A stretch of 64,000 nt of DNA from Mycolicibacterium sp. ND9-15 (lineage in GTDB: Bacteria; Actinomycetota; Actinomycetes; Mycobacteriales; Mycobacteriaceae). The number at the start of each line of letters is the position of its first letter. Position 1 is the stretch's first letter. A program made the translations under genes and the position numbers. The notes under the pieces were generated by a model. It did not search any database. It was not told the origin of the DNA and worked only from the letters and a program-made list of their open reading frames with translations. The stretch spans positions 2,579,501-2,643,500 of the forward strand of contig NZ_CP142362.1 in NCBI RefSeq assembly GCF_035918395.1, written 5' to 3'. Shown piece after piece: positions 47,801 to 56,573 of the stretch.

Positions 47801-50251
47801 TGGAAGAAGGGGCTGCGCCACAGCGTCTACTTCACCCACGGCGTCCGCAACGCCGTCGACAACGGGCACACAACGTTCTTGGAACTGGCCCCGAATCCCG
47901 TGGCGCTCATGCAGGTCGGATTGACGACGGCTGCCGCGGGCCTGCATGACGCGCAGCTGATCGCGACGCTCGCGCGCAAGCAGGACGAGGTCGACTCCAT
48001 GACCGTCGCGATGGCGCAGCTGTTCGTCTACGGCCACGATCTCGACTTCCGGACGTTGTTCCCCCGCCGGTCCAAGGGGCTGGCCGGGGCGCTGGACTTC
48101 GCGAACATCCCGCCGACCAGGTTCCGGCGCAAGCCGCACTGGCTCGACGCGCGGTTCACCGGCGACAGCTCGGTGATGATGCCGGGCAACCACGTCGCCA
48201 CCCCGGACGGCAGGCACGTCTGGGAGTTCGCGCCCAAGGGCGAGCCGGATCTCGCCGCGCTGGTGAAAGCCGCTGCCGCACAGGTGCTTCCCGACGCCAA
48301 GCTGGTCGCTTCCGAGCAGCGCGCCGTCCCCGGCGAGGGGGCGCGGCTGGTGACCACGCTGACGCGCCATCCCGGCGGGGCCGGCGTGCAGGTGCACGCG
48401 CGCATCGACGAGTCGTTCACGTTGGTGTACGACGCCGTGGTGAGTCGTGACGGTGCAGCCGGTGCGCTGCCGGTTGCGGTCGCCACGGGTGCCATTGTGG
48501 CCGAACAGGTTTCGGTGCCCGCCGATGAGCCCGAGGAAGACACCGCCGAGATACTGCAGGACAACCTGACCGCGGGCGCCGGTCTTGCCGCGGGGTTCGC
48601 GAAATGGTCGCCGGACACCGGGGAGACGATCCACGACCGGCTCGGCGCGATCGTCGGCGCTGCCATGGGTTACGAGCCCGAGGACCTGCCGTGGGAGGTG
48701 CCGCTGATCGAGCTCGGCCTGGACTCGCTGATGGCGGTGCGGATCAAGAACCGCGTCGAGTACGACTTCGACCTGCCGCCGATCCAGCTGACCGCGGTGC
48801 GCGACGCCAACCTGTACGCGGTCGAGAAGCTGATCGAGTACGCGATCGAGCACCGCGACGAGGTGGACCAGCTCGCCGAGCACCAGAAGACCAAGACCGC
48901 CGAGGAGATCGCCGCCGAGCAGGCCGAGTTGATGGGCGGCGCGACCACCGTCGCCGAACTCGAGCAGGTGCTCGCCGAGAAGGCCGGCAGCGATGTCGCT
49001 TCCGAGGTGACCAGTGCGGGCACTGCGACGGCCGGCGACATTCCCCCGCCGCCGACGGACCCCAGCGGCCCGGCTGTCCCGCCGCCGCCCACGGACCCGA
49101 GCGGTCCCTCGCAGTCGACGGTCGCCGCGGCCGCGAAGGTGCTCAGCCAGGAGGCGGTCACCGAGGCGCTGGGCGCCGATGTGCCGCCGCGTGACGCAGC
49201 GGAGCGGGTCACGTTCGCGACGTGGGCCATCGTGACCGGGAAGTCGCCGGGCGGCATCTTCAACGACCTGCCCGCGATCGACGACGCCACCGCCGCCAAG
49301 ATCGCCGAGCGCCTGACCGAGCGCGTCGACGAGGGCACGGTCACCGTCGACGATGTTCGTGCGGCGAAGACGGTCGAGGAGCTGTCGACCACCGTCCGCC
49401 AATATCTCGAGGGCGGCGAGATCGACGGCTTCGTGCGGACCATCCGCGCCCCCCGGGAAGGTTCCGACCATATCCCGGTGTTCGTGTTCCACGCCGCGGG
49501 CGGTTCGACGGTGGTCTACGAACCGCTGCTCAAGCGGTTGCCGCCGGAGACGCCGATGTACGGCATCGAACGCGTCGAGGGTTCCATCGAGGACCGGGCC
49601 CGCGAGTACGTGCCGAAGCTGTTGGAGCTCAACGGTGATCACCCGTTCATCCTGGCCGGTTGGTCACTGGGAGGCGTGCTCGCCTACGCTTGCGCGATCG
49701 GCCTCAAGCAAGCCGGCGCCGACGTCCGGTTCGTCGGGCTGATCGACGCGGTGCGCCCGGGCGAGGAGATCCCGCAGACGCAGGAGGAGACCCGCGCGCG
49801 CTGGGATCGCTACGCGCGGTTCGCCGAGCGCACGTTCAACGTCGAGGTGCCCGAGATCCCCTACGAGGAACTCGAGCAGCTCGATGACGAGGGCCAGGTC
49901 AAGTTCGTCCTCGACGTGGTCAGCCAGAGCGGCGTGCAGATCCCCGGCGGCATCATCGAGCACCAGCGCACGTCGTACCTGGATCAGCGGGCCATCGACA
50001 CCGCCGAGATCAGGCCGTACGACGGCAAGGTGACGTTGTACATGGCCGACCGCTACCACGACGACGCGATCTACTTCGAGCCGCGCTACGCGACCCGCAA
50101 GCCCGACGGCGGCTGGGGCGAGTTCGTCTCGGAGTTGGAGGTCGTGCCGATCGGGGGTGAGCACATCCAGGCGATCGACGAGCCGTACATTGCGAAGGTC
50201 GGCGCCCACATGAGCGAAGCGATCAGCCGGATCGAGAGCGAGAGCAAGTGA
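44855..50251 (+). CDS. pks13: Polyketide synthase 13, mycolate condensing enzyme
   Basis: The 1798-residue type I PKS carries out the final Claisen condensation of meromycolate with carboxyacyl chain to mycolic-acid beta-ketoester. Domain order: N-ACP (Ser70/71 in [10 protein letters not shown]), KS (Cys300 in DTACSSS), AT (Ser826 in GQSLGEAA), C-ACP (Ser1291 in ELGLDSLMA) and TE (Ser1604 in GWSLGG). All active-site residues are present. A Pro-rich linker ([11 protein letters not shown], repeated nearly exactly, about residues 1394-1412) lies between C-ACP and TE. Start ATG 44855 after 14 bases from fadD32; a GTGA overlap couples accD4. It corresponds to Rv3800c. Confidence 0.98.
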   Translation: MAETQDDSQQPEMPSGDDIQLAPEKPLTSPKTDISVNEMREWLRNWIGNATGQSPDSISESAPMVELGLSSRDAVAMASDIEDLTGVTLTATVAFRHPTIESLATVIVEGEPEIDDTANDEDWTRTRDVEDIAIVGLATRFPGDLNTPDETWRALMEGRDAITDLPEGRWEEFLCEPRIAERVAKARTRGGYLSDIKGFDAEFFALSKMEADNIDPQQRMALELTWEALENARIPASSLRGEAVAVFVGSSNADYQNLALSDPSVTHPYAITGNSSSIIANRVSYFYDFRGPSVTVDTACSSSLVAAHQGVQALRAGEADVAIVGGVNALITPLVTVGFDEVGGVLAPDGRIKSFSADADGYARSEGGGMLVLKRVSDARRDGDEILAVIAGSAVNHDGRSNGLLAPNPDAQAEVLRKAYKDAGINPRVVDYIEAHGTGTILGDPIEADALGRVVGRGRAADKPALLGAVKSNVGHLESAAGAASLAKMTLALRNDKIPPSINYAGPNPYIDFDGVHLKVADAVTDWPRYSGLAIAGVSGFGFGGANAHLVLREVLPTDLVEPEPEPEPEAVAAPSEANAVYVGGVRMDEYGEFLDDDDDGLDRPPATLEDEPELPGLTDEAKRLLEIAREELESGEQPTPVVPLAVSGFLTSRKKAAAAELADWIDSPEGRESSLESIGRALSRRNHGRSRAVVLAHDHDEAIKGLRAVAEGKQNPSVFSADGPVTNGPVWVLAGFGAQHRKMGKSLYLRNEVFAEWINKVDALIQDERGYSILELILDDAVDYTNETCEYPIEVVQTVIFALQIALGELLKHHGAKPAAVVGQSLGEAAAAYFAGGLSLADATRAICSRAHLMGEGEAMLFGEWIRLMALVEYSADEIETVFADFKDLEVCVYAAPTQTVIGGPPDQVDAIIERCEQEGKFARKMQTKGASHTSQMDPLLGELAAELVGIEPHPINIGYFSTVHEGRYIRPGETIHDVDYWKKGLRHSVYFTHGVRNAVDNGHTTFLELAPNPVALMQVGLTTAAAGLHDAQLIATLARKQDEVDSMTVAMAQLFVYGHDLDFRTLFPRRSKGLAGALDFANIPPTRFRRKPHWLDARFTGDSSVMMPGNHVATPDGRHVWEFAPKGEPDLAALVKAAAAQVLPDAKLVASEQRAVPGEGARLVTTLTRHPGGAGVQVHARIDESFTLVYDAVVSRDGAAGALPVAVATGAIVAEQVSVPADEPEEDTAEILQDNLTAGAGLAAGFAKWSPDTGETIHDRLGAIVGAAMGYEPEDLPWEVPLIELGLDSLMAVRIKNRVEYDFDLPPIQLTAVRDANLYAVEKLIEYAIEHRDEVDQLAEHQKTKTAEEIAAEQAELMGGATTVAELEQVLAEKAGSDVASEVTSAGTATAGDIPPPPTDPSGPAVPPPPTDPSGPSQSTVAAAAKVLSQEAVTEALGADVPPRDAAERVTFATWAIVTGKSPGGIFNDLPAIDDATAAKIAERLTERVDEGTVTVDDVRAAKTVEELSTTVRQYLEGGEIDGFVRTIRAPREGSDHIPVFVFHAAGGSTVVYEPLLKRLPPETPMYGIERVEGSIEDRAREYVPKLLELNGDHPFILAGWSLGGVLAYACAIGLKQAGADVRFVGLIDAVRPGEEIPQTQEETRARWDRYARFAERTFNVEVPEIPYEELEQLDDEGQVKFVLDVVSQSGVQIPGGIIEHQRTSYLDQRAIDTAEIRPYDGKVTLYMADRYHDDAIYFEPRYATRKPDGGWGEFVSELEVVPIGGEHIQAIDEPYIAKVGAHMSEAISRIESESK

Positions 50252-51822
50252 CCACTGAATCTCTCCCGCCCGCCCGCACCAAAACCACCGCGGAACTGCT
50301 GGCCGAGCTCCGCGAGAAGCTGGAGCAGGCGAAGGAGCCCGGTGGTGAGAAGGCGGTCGCCAAGCGGGACAAGAAAGGCATCCCGAGCGCCCGCGCCCGA
50401 ATCCACGCGCTCGTGGACCCGGGCAGCTTCCTCGAGATCGGTGCCCTGGCGAAGACGCCCGGGGATCCCAACGCGCTGTTCGGCGACGGGGTGGTGACCG
50501 GTCACGCGAGGATCAACGGTCGGCCGGTCGGCGTGTTCAGCCACGACCAGACGGTGTTTCAGGGCTCGGTCGGTGAGATGTTCGGCCGTAAAGTGGCCAA
50601 GCTGATGGAGTGGGTGGCGATGGTCGGTTGTCCGATCATCGGTATCAACGACTCGGCGGGCGCCCGAATCCAGGACGCCGTGACATCGCTGGCCTGGTAC
50701 GCCGAACTGGGCCGGCGCCACGAACTGCTGCGGGGGCTGGTCCCCGAGGTCTCGATCATTCTCGGCAAATGTGCTGGGGGAGCGGTATATTCGCCGATTC
50801 AGACGGACCTGGTGGTCGCGGTACGCGACCAGGGGTACATGTTCGTCACCGGTCCGGACGTGATCAAGGACGTCACCGGTGAGGACGTGTCGCTCGACGA
50901 GCTCGGCGGCGCCGACGCGCAGGCCCGCTACGGCAACATCCACCAGGTCGTGGAGAGCGAGGCCGCGGCATTCCAGTACGTCCGCGACTACCTCGACTTC
51001 CTGCCCGCCAACACCTTCGACGATCCGCCGATCGTCAACCCGGGCTTGGAACCGGAACTCACGCCGCACGACTACGAGCTCGACTCGATCGTGCCGGACA
51101 GCGACAACATGGCCTACGACATGCACGAGATCCTGCTGCGGATCTTCGACGACGGCGACGTCTTCGACGTCGCCGAGCAGCAGGGTCCGGCGATCATCAC
51201 CGCGTTCGCGCGGGTGGACGGCCGTCCGGTCGGGGTGATCGCCAACCAGCCGATGCATTTGTCCGGGTCTATCGACAACGCGGCCTCCGACAAGGCGGCC
51301 CGGTTCATCCGATTCTGTGACTCGTACAACCTGCCACTGGTTTTCGTGGTCGACACACCGGGTTTCATGCCCGGAGTCGAGCAGGAGAAGGGCGGCATCA
51401 TCAAGCGCGGCGGCCGGTTCCTCAACGCCGTCGTCGAGGCCGACGTGCCGAAGGTGACCATCACAATCCGCAAGTCCTACGGCGGCGCGTACGCGGTGAT
51501 GGGTTCCAAGCAACTCTCGGCCGACTTGAACTTCGCGTGGCCGACCGCGCGTATCGCGGTGATCGGAGCCGAGGGTGCGGCGCAGCTGCTGGTGAAGCGG
51601 TTCCCCGACCCGACGGCGCCGGAGGTGCAGAAGATCCGTGCCGACTTCATCGAGGGTTACAACCTCAACATGGCCACGCCGTGGATCGCCGCCGAGCGCG
51701 GTTTCATCGATGCGGTGATCCAGCCGCACGAGACCAGGCTGCTGCTTCGCAAGTCGATGAACCTGTTGCGGGACAAGCAGATCAGTCGCGTGCAGCGCAA
51801 GCACGGATTGACGCCGATTTAA
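50248..51822 (+). CDS. accD4: Acyl-CoA carboxylase beta subunit AccD4
   Basis: The 524-residue carboxyltransferase subunit works with AccA3, AccD5 and AccE5 to make the carboxylated long-chain acyl-CoA used by Pks13. The crotonase-like halves show [13 protein letters not shown] (oxyanion loop, N-half) and [21 protein letters not shown] plus [13 protein letters not shown] (C-half). The GTG start at 50248 overlaps the pks13 stop. Rv3799c homologue. It ends the fadD32-pks13-accD4 operon; a palindrome and a 60-bp repeat element follow. Confidence 0.97.
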   Translation: MTTESLPPARTKTTAELLAELREKLEQAKEPGGEKAVAKRDKKGIPSARARIHALVDPGSFLEIGALAKTPGDPNALFGDGVVTGHARINGRPVGVFSHDQTVFQGSVGEMFGRKVAKLMEWVAMVGCPIIGINDSAGARIQDAVTSLAWYAELGRRHELLRGLVPEVSIILGKCAGGAVYSPIQTDLVVAVRDQGYMFVTGPDVIKDVTGEDVSLDELGGADAQARYGNIHQVVESEAAAFQYVRDYLDFLPANTFDDPPIVNPGLEPELTPHDYELDSIVPDSDNMAYDMHEILLRIFDDGDVFDVAEQQGPAIITAFARVDGRPVGVIANQPMHLSGSIDNAASDKAARFIRFCDSYNLPLVFVVDTPGFMPGVEQEKGGIIKRGGRFLNAVVEADVPKVTITIRKSYGGAYAVMGSKQLSADLNFAWPTARIAVIGAEGAAQLLVKRFPDPTAPEVQKIRADFIEGYNLNMATPWIAAERGFIDAVIQPHETRLLLRKSMNLLRDKQISRVQRKHGLTPI

Positions 51823-51827
51823 CGTTT

Positions 51828-51845
51828 GCGCGTGGGCCCACGCGC
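51828..51845. repeat. Perfect 18-bp palindrome after accD4
   Basis: GCGCGTGGGCCCACGCGC is its own reverse complement. It starts 5 bases after the accD4 stop and is followed at once by the 60-bp repeat element. It could form a short hairpin at the operon's end, though no U-tract follows. Confidence 0.7.
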
Positions 51846-51850
51846 GGCCG

Positions 51851-51910
51851 GCGAGCGTGCGTGTTTGCACACGAAGCGCCGCGGAAACGCTGCACGTTGC
51901 GCACGCTCGT
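51851..51910 (+). repeat. 60-bp inverted-repeat element, copy 1 (downstream of accD4)
   Basis: Arms GCGAGCGTGCG (51851-51861) and CGCACGCTCG (51900-51909) enclose exactly 38 bases. The interior begins TGTTTGCACACGA and ends with GCACGTTG. The same element with the same spacing occurs downstream of embB. It begins 29 bases after the accD4 stop. A terminator-like or RNA-stabilising role is inferred from the position. Confidence 0.85.
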
Positions 51911-51993
51911 GAGGGCGTCACCGTGCGCATCGGTCAATCACGACGCCTCGATTGTCAGGACGTGGCCGGCTCGGTGCGGTTTGATTGACGACT

Positions 51994-53004
51994 GTGTCGA
52001 ACCACTTCACGGGCTTGAGCCTCGGTCCGCCGCTGGGCGATCAGCGGCTTGATCTCTGCGATCTGTACGCCTTTCAATCACCCGCCGACCCCACTCGGAC
52101 CGTGCTGATCCTCAACGCGAATCCGAACGCAGACGCGCTGCACCCCGATGCCATCTACCGGCTTGCCATCGACAACGACGGTGACCTGCGCAACGACATT
52201 GCGTTCAGCTACGTCTTCTCGCCGCCGCAGAACGGTCGGCAGACCGTCGATGTCTTGCTGGCAAAGGGTGACGAGGCCGAGGAACCCGAAGCCGTCGGCG
52301 AGAAGATCTTCGACACCGTCGACGTTTCGTTCGGCAAGGCTCCCAACATCGCTCGATCAGACGGATTCACGTTCTTCGCCGGCGCGCGCAGCGACGCGTT
52401 CTTCTTCGACTTCGACGGCATCAAGAACCTGTTCGACACGTCGGGAGCCCGGAACTTCACCGCGCCTCACCTCGACGCGCTGGCCGGGAAATCGCCGTGG
52501 ACCGGCGAGGATTCCAACGCAACGGCCAATGTCTTCTCGATGGTCCTGGAACTTCCGACCGCTTATCTGGGTGCGGATCCCGATATCCGGATCTGGGGAC
52601 GATGCAGCCTGCGCCGCGACGGCGAACTCCAACATGTCGACCGGGCCGGCCATCCGTCGGTCAGCAGCTTCTTCAACACTGACGACACCAAGTTGGAGTA
52701 CAACGCCGGCGAACCCATAGACGACCGGGAGCGGTGGATCGGCCAATTCATCCACCTCATGGGACACACTGGCGGCTACACCCGGGAAGAAGCCATCGCG
52801 GCGATCGACAACGAGGGCACCCTGCCCGACATGTTGACCTTCAACCCGTCCAAACCCGCCAAGTATCCCAACGGCCGGACCTTCACAGACGACGTAATCG
52901 ACTACCGCCTGGCCTTCCTGACCAAGGGCGAGTGCCCGCCCAGCGGTTTGAGCCCTCACGCCGACACCCTGACCGAGTTTCCTTACCTCGGTCCGCCGCA
53001 CTGA
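51994..53004 (+). CDS. DUF4331 domain protein
   Basis: The 336-residue soluble protein matches the DUF4331 pattern: SNHFTGLSLGPPLGDQRLDLCDLYAF near the start and TVLILNANPNADALHPDAIYRLAIDNDGD. Later, RSDAFFFDFDGIKNLF precedes IWGRCSLRRDGELQHVDRAGHPSVSSFF. The group has no confirmed enzymatic role. I prefer the GTG at 51994, which gives the family-typical SNHF start; a TTG at 51985 is possible. As I recall, it is absent at this place in M. tuberculosis, where accD4 is followed by an IS element and fadE35. Confidence 0.8.
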   Translation: MSNHFTGLSLGPPLGDQRLDLCDLYAFQSPADPTRTVLILNANPNADALHPDAIYRLAIDNDGDLRNDIAFSYVFSPPQNGRQTVDVLLAKGDEAEEPEAVGEKIFDTVDVSFGKAPNIARSDGFTFFAGARSDAFFFDFDGIKNLFDTSGARNFTAPHLDALAGKSPWTGEDSNATANVFSMVLELPTAYLGADPDIRIWGRCSLRRDGELQHVDRAGHPSVSSFFNTDDTKLEYNAGEPIDDRERWIGQFIHLMGHTGGYTREEAIAAIDNEGTLPDMLTFNPSKPAKYPNGRTFTDDVIDYRLAFLTKGECPPSGLSPHADTLTEFPYLGPPH

Positions 53005-53097
53005 ACCACCGGTGCAATGACGCGGCGGTCATCGACCTGCTATTCGGTGGCGCGGGGTACCTTCACAGCCGTCGAATAGCGGCCTACGCTTGACACC

Positions 53098-53481
53098 ATG
53101 GACAGGCAAGTCCTGGTACGCGCGATCGCGCTGCTGGGCTCCTGGGCCGTCGGATTGCTTGTGGCGGCCTGGGTGGTGCCAGGCGTCTCGGTGACCCTGC
53201 CGGCCTTCCTCGTCGCCGTGGTGGTGTTCTCGGTGGGCCAAGCGCTCACGTCGTTGGTCCTCCTCAAGTTGCCGCACGACTACGCGTCGCTGCTCCTCGG
53301 CGGCGCAGGGTTGGCGTTGACCGTTCTCGGCTTGGCGGCCGCCGCCGCGCTGACCCAGGGGTTGAGCATCGACGGGTTCGCGTCATGGTTGGCCACGACG
53401 CTGGTGGTGTGGCTGGTGACGACAATCGGTGCCATCTGCCTGCCCGCGACGCTGGCCCGCAAGCCGGTCGGCGCAGCCTGA
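53098..53481 (+). CDS. Small four-TM membrane protein (phage-holin-like family)
   Basis: The 127-residue protein is almost wholly hydrophobic with four TM helices (about 8-30, 34-58, 61-85, 96-120). It resembles the PF04020 small membrane proteins named phage holin family, found on many bacterial chromosomes without phage. Charged residues are limited to loops (KLPHDYAS) and the C-terminus. The ATG at 53098 is 93 bases after the DUF4331 gene. Function unknown. Confidence 0.7.
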   Translation: MDRQVLVRAIALLGSWAVGLLVAAWVVPGVSVTLPAFLVAVVVFSVGQALTSLVLLKLPHDYASLLLGGAGLALTVLGLAAAAALTQGLSIDGFASWLATTLVVWLVTTIGAICLPATLARKPVGAA

Positions 53482-53520
53482 CCCGGTCCGCAGATCTGTC
53501 CGACCAGGAGGGAGGGGCTC

Positions 53521-53817
53521 ATGGGACATACGCATCACGATCCGACGGATCACCATCGGACCACACAACCCCATGCCGGAATCACGATGAAGGACAACTT
53601 CTACTGGCCCGGCTTGATCCTGCTGGCAGTGTCGGCCGCGGGGATGATGGCAACGGTCGCCGTGGCCGCATATGAACACTACGAGTGGCTCTACTCGACG
53701 GTGCTCATCGCCGTACTCGCAGCGGTTGCCGGTGCCATGTGGATCGTCGTCGAGAACCGCCGCGTGCTCAAGCTCGAAGAGCGTTGGGAGGCTGACCGAC
53801 GCACGCCGACCGGCTGA
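53521..53817 (+). CDS. Small His-rich membrane protein, possibly UsfY-like
   Basis: The 98-residue protein has a His/Asp/Thr-rich N-terminus (MGHTHHDPTDHHRTTQPHAG; seven His in the first 18), two TM helices (about 29-50 and 56-75) and a charged tail (ENRRVLKLEERWEADRR). The pattern TTQPHAGITMKDNFYWPGLILL resembles the mycobacterial UsfY family as I remember it; this is a tentative match. The AGGAGGGAGGGG before the ATG is a very strong Shine-Dalgarno. It lies 39 bases after the previous gene, so they may be co-transcribed. Confidence 0.65.
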   Translation: MGHTHHDPTDHHRTTQPHAGITMKDNFYWPGLILLAVSAAGMMATVAVAAYEHYEWLYSTVLIAVLAAVAGAMWIVVENRRVLKLEERWEADRRTPTG

Positions 53818-53848
53818 GGACGGCTCCGGCGCTGCCGAGAGAGCCACG

Positions 53849-54697
53849 GTGATCACCCGCGACGTCACACCCCAGGTGGTGGCCGATCTCGCCACGACAC
53901 CGCCGCGCACGGCGCTTTCCGCAGTCGTCGCCGACCAGCTGGTCTTGCTACCGGTGCGGGCACAGCTCGACGGTGTGGACCCGGCGCATGCGCCGCGAAT
54001 CGTCGTGGTGCCGCCCGGTACGCCCGATCTGCGGGGTTGCGACGTCGTTCTGGTTTCCGACGACGGACCGCAGTGGTTCCGGTTGCGTTCTTTGACGATC
54101 AGGGGAACGGCCTCGGCGATCGGTGACGGCGCCTACCGGATCACCCCGCGCCGCGTCGTGGCCTGGGACTACGGCGCACTGCGCGACGACCCGGCGATCG
54201 CCGAAGCGATGCACCGGCACAACTCGAGCCGTTCTGTCACAACAGATTTGCCCCGACCCGTGCCAATGACCGATCGTGAGATCCTCGACGCGTCGCGCGT
54301 GATGATCCTGGCCAGCCGGTCAGCCAAGGGTACGGCGTTTGCGGTACCGCTGTGGTTCGTCGTGGACCGCGGCCACATCTGTGCTGGGACGTCGGCGTCG
54401 TCTTGGTCCGTGCGAAATGTGTCGGTGTGCCCGCAGGTAGCCGTGCTGTTCGGCGGCGAGCGTGGCTGCGGAGCCGAACGCATGCTGGTTCGTGGGCGCG
54501 CCCGCGCGGAAACCGGCATGCCGCCGCCGGCGATGCTGGCTCAGATCGCGGCGCGCTACTACCTGCACCCCCGGTTCCTCGTCGACGAGTTGCGACACCT
54601 ACGGCTCTGGCGGCTGCGAGCGCGGTACTACGGCCAGGCGCACAGCGCCTACGTCGTCATCAGCCCGCAATCGGCGCTCGCGATGGATCTTGCATAG
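53849..54697 (+). CDS. Pyridoxamine-phosphate-oxidase-like split-barrel protein
   Basis: The 282-residue protein has an N-terminal half of about 115 residues. The C-terminal half is PNPOx/F420-dependent split barrel: ASRVMILASRSAKGTAFAVPLWFVVDRGHICAGTSASSWSVRNVSVCPQVAVLFGG. The Ser-Lys-Gly and phosphate-binding pattern fits FMN or F420 binding; which is used is not clear. The GTG at 53849 begins VITRDVTPQVVADLATTPPR; earlier in-frame codons overlap the previous gene in a Ser/Arg-rich frame and are rejected. Confidence 0.75.
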   Translation: MITRDVTPQVVADLATTPPRTALSAVVADQLVLLPVRAQLDGVDPAHAPRIVVVPPGTPDLRGCDVVLVSDDGPQWFRLRSLTIRGTASAIGDGAYRITPRRVVAWDYGALRDDPAIAEAMHRHNSSRSVTTDLPRPVPMTDREILDASRVMILASRSAKGTAFAVPLWFVVDRGHICAGTSASSWSVRNVSVCPQVAVLFGGERGCGAERMLVRGRARAETGMPPPAMLAQIAARYYLHPRFLVDELRHLRLWRLRARYYGQAHSAYVVISPQSALAMDLA

Positions 54698-54752
54698 AGC
54701 CGAGGAAGGTTCAACCAGTCATCGACCATGAAGGCGTCACCGCGCGCGACGC

Positions 54753-55910
54753 TTAGTTCATGTCTCCCGCGGTGGTCGCGGTGTCGTCGCCGAACCACTT
54801 CTCTTTGATGAGGTTGTACGTCCCGTCTTCGCGCATACGGAACAGCGCTTGGTTGATCGGTTTGCGCAGTGGACTGTCGATCTTGGTGACGAAACCCTGA
54901 TCCTCTTCATGGAAAATTGGTCCCGCCATCACCGCGACACCCTCGCCACGGTGGGCGACGTAGTAACGGAGAACCGGGGCGTCGAAGACCACGGCGTCGT
55001 ACCCGTCCTCGCGCAACAGGTGGTAAGAGTCTTCGATGGTGTGGGTTTCGGTGGCATCGATGCCCATACCTCGCAGAAAAGTGGAGGCTGTTGTGCCTGC
55101 GACGGTGGCAACAGATTTGTCGTACAAGTCGGCCGGTCCTGTGATCTTGGCGTCCAGTTTGGCGACGGTCAACGTGGCGCTGAGGTTCGCCGAGTAATAG
55201 GCGATGAAGACGATGCCTGCAAACCCCCACAGGATCGCCAACGCCTTCGTGATAGTTTTCGTGGCCGAGGCGCTGTTCTTGCCCACCAATGAGCCGATGC
55301 CCCACCCAAACGACTGAACGATGCCGGGGAAGTAGGCGCGCGACACCACCGGCCTATCGCTACGGCGTTCAGTCAGCCAAAAGGCGTGTGCGGGAACGAC
55401 ACTGACGACTACCGCGGCGCTCAGCCAGATCAGCATCGTCCGAGAAAACAGTAGGTCGAGGTAGCCGCCCAAGCCGGGTATTGAGGGCCGGGTGTCGTGG
55501 ACGGGCACGATGATCTGCAAGCCGGCGTCGAGCGTCGGATGGGAGAAGTCATAAGACTGCTCCCGCTGAGCCGTCAACGAAATGCCTCCGACGGCGACCT
55601 TGGCCCTCCCGTCGGCGACCGCCGCCAACTGGCCACCCACATCGTCGGTGTCGAGGTACTCGGTTGTCCAGCCCAGGCGTTTGGAGATCTCCTCCCACAA
55701 ATCGATGCTGAAACCTGTCAACTCGCCGCTGCCGGTCGGCATGACGAATGGTTCCAGTGTGTGAACGGCGGCGGTCACCGACTGCTCCCCGGGCACGGGT
55801 TGTGGTTGGGGTGCGGGATCGGCGTAAGCGCTCGGGGCGGCACCGGGTACTACTCCAAGCAGGCATACCCAGAGCGCGGTCAAGGCCAGCAAATACCACC
55901 GCACACCCAT
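54753..55910 (-). CDS. Prokaryotic ionotropic glutamate receptor-like channel
   Basis: The 385-residue protein has a signal peptide (1-30) and a ligand-binding lobe S1 with the receptor signature GGISLTAQREQSYDFSHPT (Arg116 and Ser123 expected to hold the amino-acid ligand). Three membrane segments follow (M1 about 152-178, pore loop about 193-209, M2 about 224-247), then lobe S2 (ending KEKWFGDD). The M2 end reads FIAYYSANLSATLTV, close to the conserved SYTANLAAF of animal iGluRs. The pore QSFGWGIGSLVG does not carry the TVGYG potassium filter of GluR0. A longer start at 55955 is possible. Ligand and ion selectivity are unknown. Confidence 0.87.
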   Translation of the reverse strand: MGVRWYLLALTALWVCLLGVVPGAAPSAYADPAPQPQPVPGEQSVTAAVHTLEPFVMPTGSGELTGFSIDLWEEISKRLGWTTEYLDTDDVGGQLAAVADGRAKVAVGGISLTAQREQSYDFSHPTLDAGLQIIVPVHDTRPSIPGLGGYLDLLFSRTMLIWLSAAVVVSVVPAHAFWLTERRSDRPVVSRAYFPGIVQSFGWGIGSLVGKNSASATKTITKALAILWGFAGIVFIAYYSANLSATLTVAKLDAKITGPADLYDKSVATVAGTTASTFLRGMGIDATETHTIEDSYHLLREDGYDAVVFDAPVLRYYVAHRGEGVAVMAGPIFHEEDQGFVTKIDSPLRKPINQALFRMREDGTYNLIKEKWFGDDTATTAGDMN

Positions 55911-56044
55911 GAGACGGTCGAACCTTCTTTCACTTTCACGGCTCTCGTCGACCATACAAGCGTCGTTCTCCTGGGCAGCCGCTCGGAGCCGTTCAGATCC
56001 ATGGAATCCATGGAATCCCAAGCCGGCAGTCGACCGTGAACGTG

Positions 56045-56400
56045 TCACCGCGAGCGACGACCCGGTAGGGTTATGGCCCCGATGGTGGGCGGCACCACTG
56101 CTGCCCGCCGCCATGCCCCTCGGTGCGCGGTGGCCTGGGCCAGGCCCTCGAGACCGAAGTGCCGGTAGTCGGCTTCGGGTATTGGATAACGGGCGTTGTG
56201 GAAGGTCGGTGTCCAGGAGTCCTTGGTTCGCAACGTGTTCCAGTTGACGTGGGCGAAATGGAGGTGGGTGTTGACGACGACGTCCACCGTGGCTGGTCGA
56301 ATCCCGTGACGCCTGATGACGCGAGGAGCTCATTCTGCAACTCGGACAGGACCGCCTTCCGCGGGCGCAACTTGCCATTGCCCGCGCCGCTTCCACTCCA
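56045..56400 (-). pseudogene. Decayed MBL-fold hydrolase fragment
   Basis: On the minus strand a frame reads VDVVVNTHLHFAHVNWNT...WTPTFHNARYPIPEADYRHFG, which is recognisably an MBL-fold hydrolase (normal motif HLHFDHVGWN). The key Asp is Ala and the Gly is Asn, and the upstream homologous stretch (AVLSELQNELLASSGV) lies in a different frame, with a TGA just before the motif. After about 25 further residues homology stops. It is therefore a pseudogene remnant between the channel gene and embB. Confidence 0.75.
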
Positions 56401-56503
56401 CCACATGCGTGGACATCGGCGGCGCCTAGCTAGCCGGATTTGGTCCACGGATCAAGGCTAGCCGGGTAGGGGATCAATCCGCAGATGTGCGCGGTCAACG
56501 CCC

Positions 56504-56563
56504 GCGAGCGTGCGCAAAGCGCTGAAAATATGCGGTGTGTCATGTTCAAACCCGCACGCTCGC
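56504..56563 (-). repeat. 60-bp inverted-repeat element, copy 2 (downstream of embB)
   Basis: Arms GCGAGCGTGCG (56504-56514) and CGCACGCTCGC (56553-56563) are perfectly complementary over 11 bp and enclose 38 bases, the same spacing as copy 1. Read on the minus strand, the interior (GGTTTGAACATGACA... to GCTTTG) matches copy 1 at about 23 of 38 positions by hand count, including GTTTG, ACA, CCGC and TTG. It begins 11 bases past the embB stop. Confidence 0.87.
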
Positions 56564-56573
56564 GCAAAACTGA

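Noticed and set aside
47330-49642. A 770-codon minus-strand open frame inside pks13
   Set aside because: Antisense to the AT, ACP and TE domains of pks13, with no recognisable family and Arg/Asp/His-rich composition.
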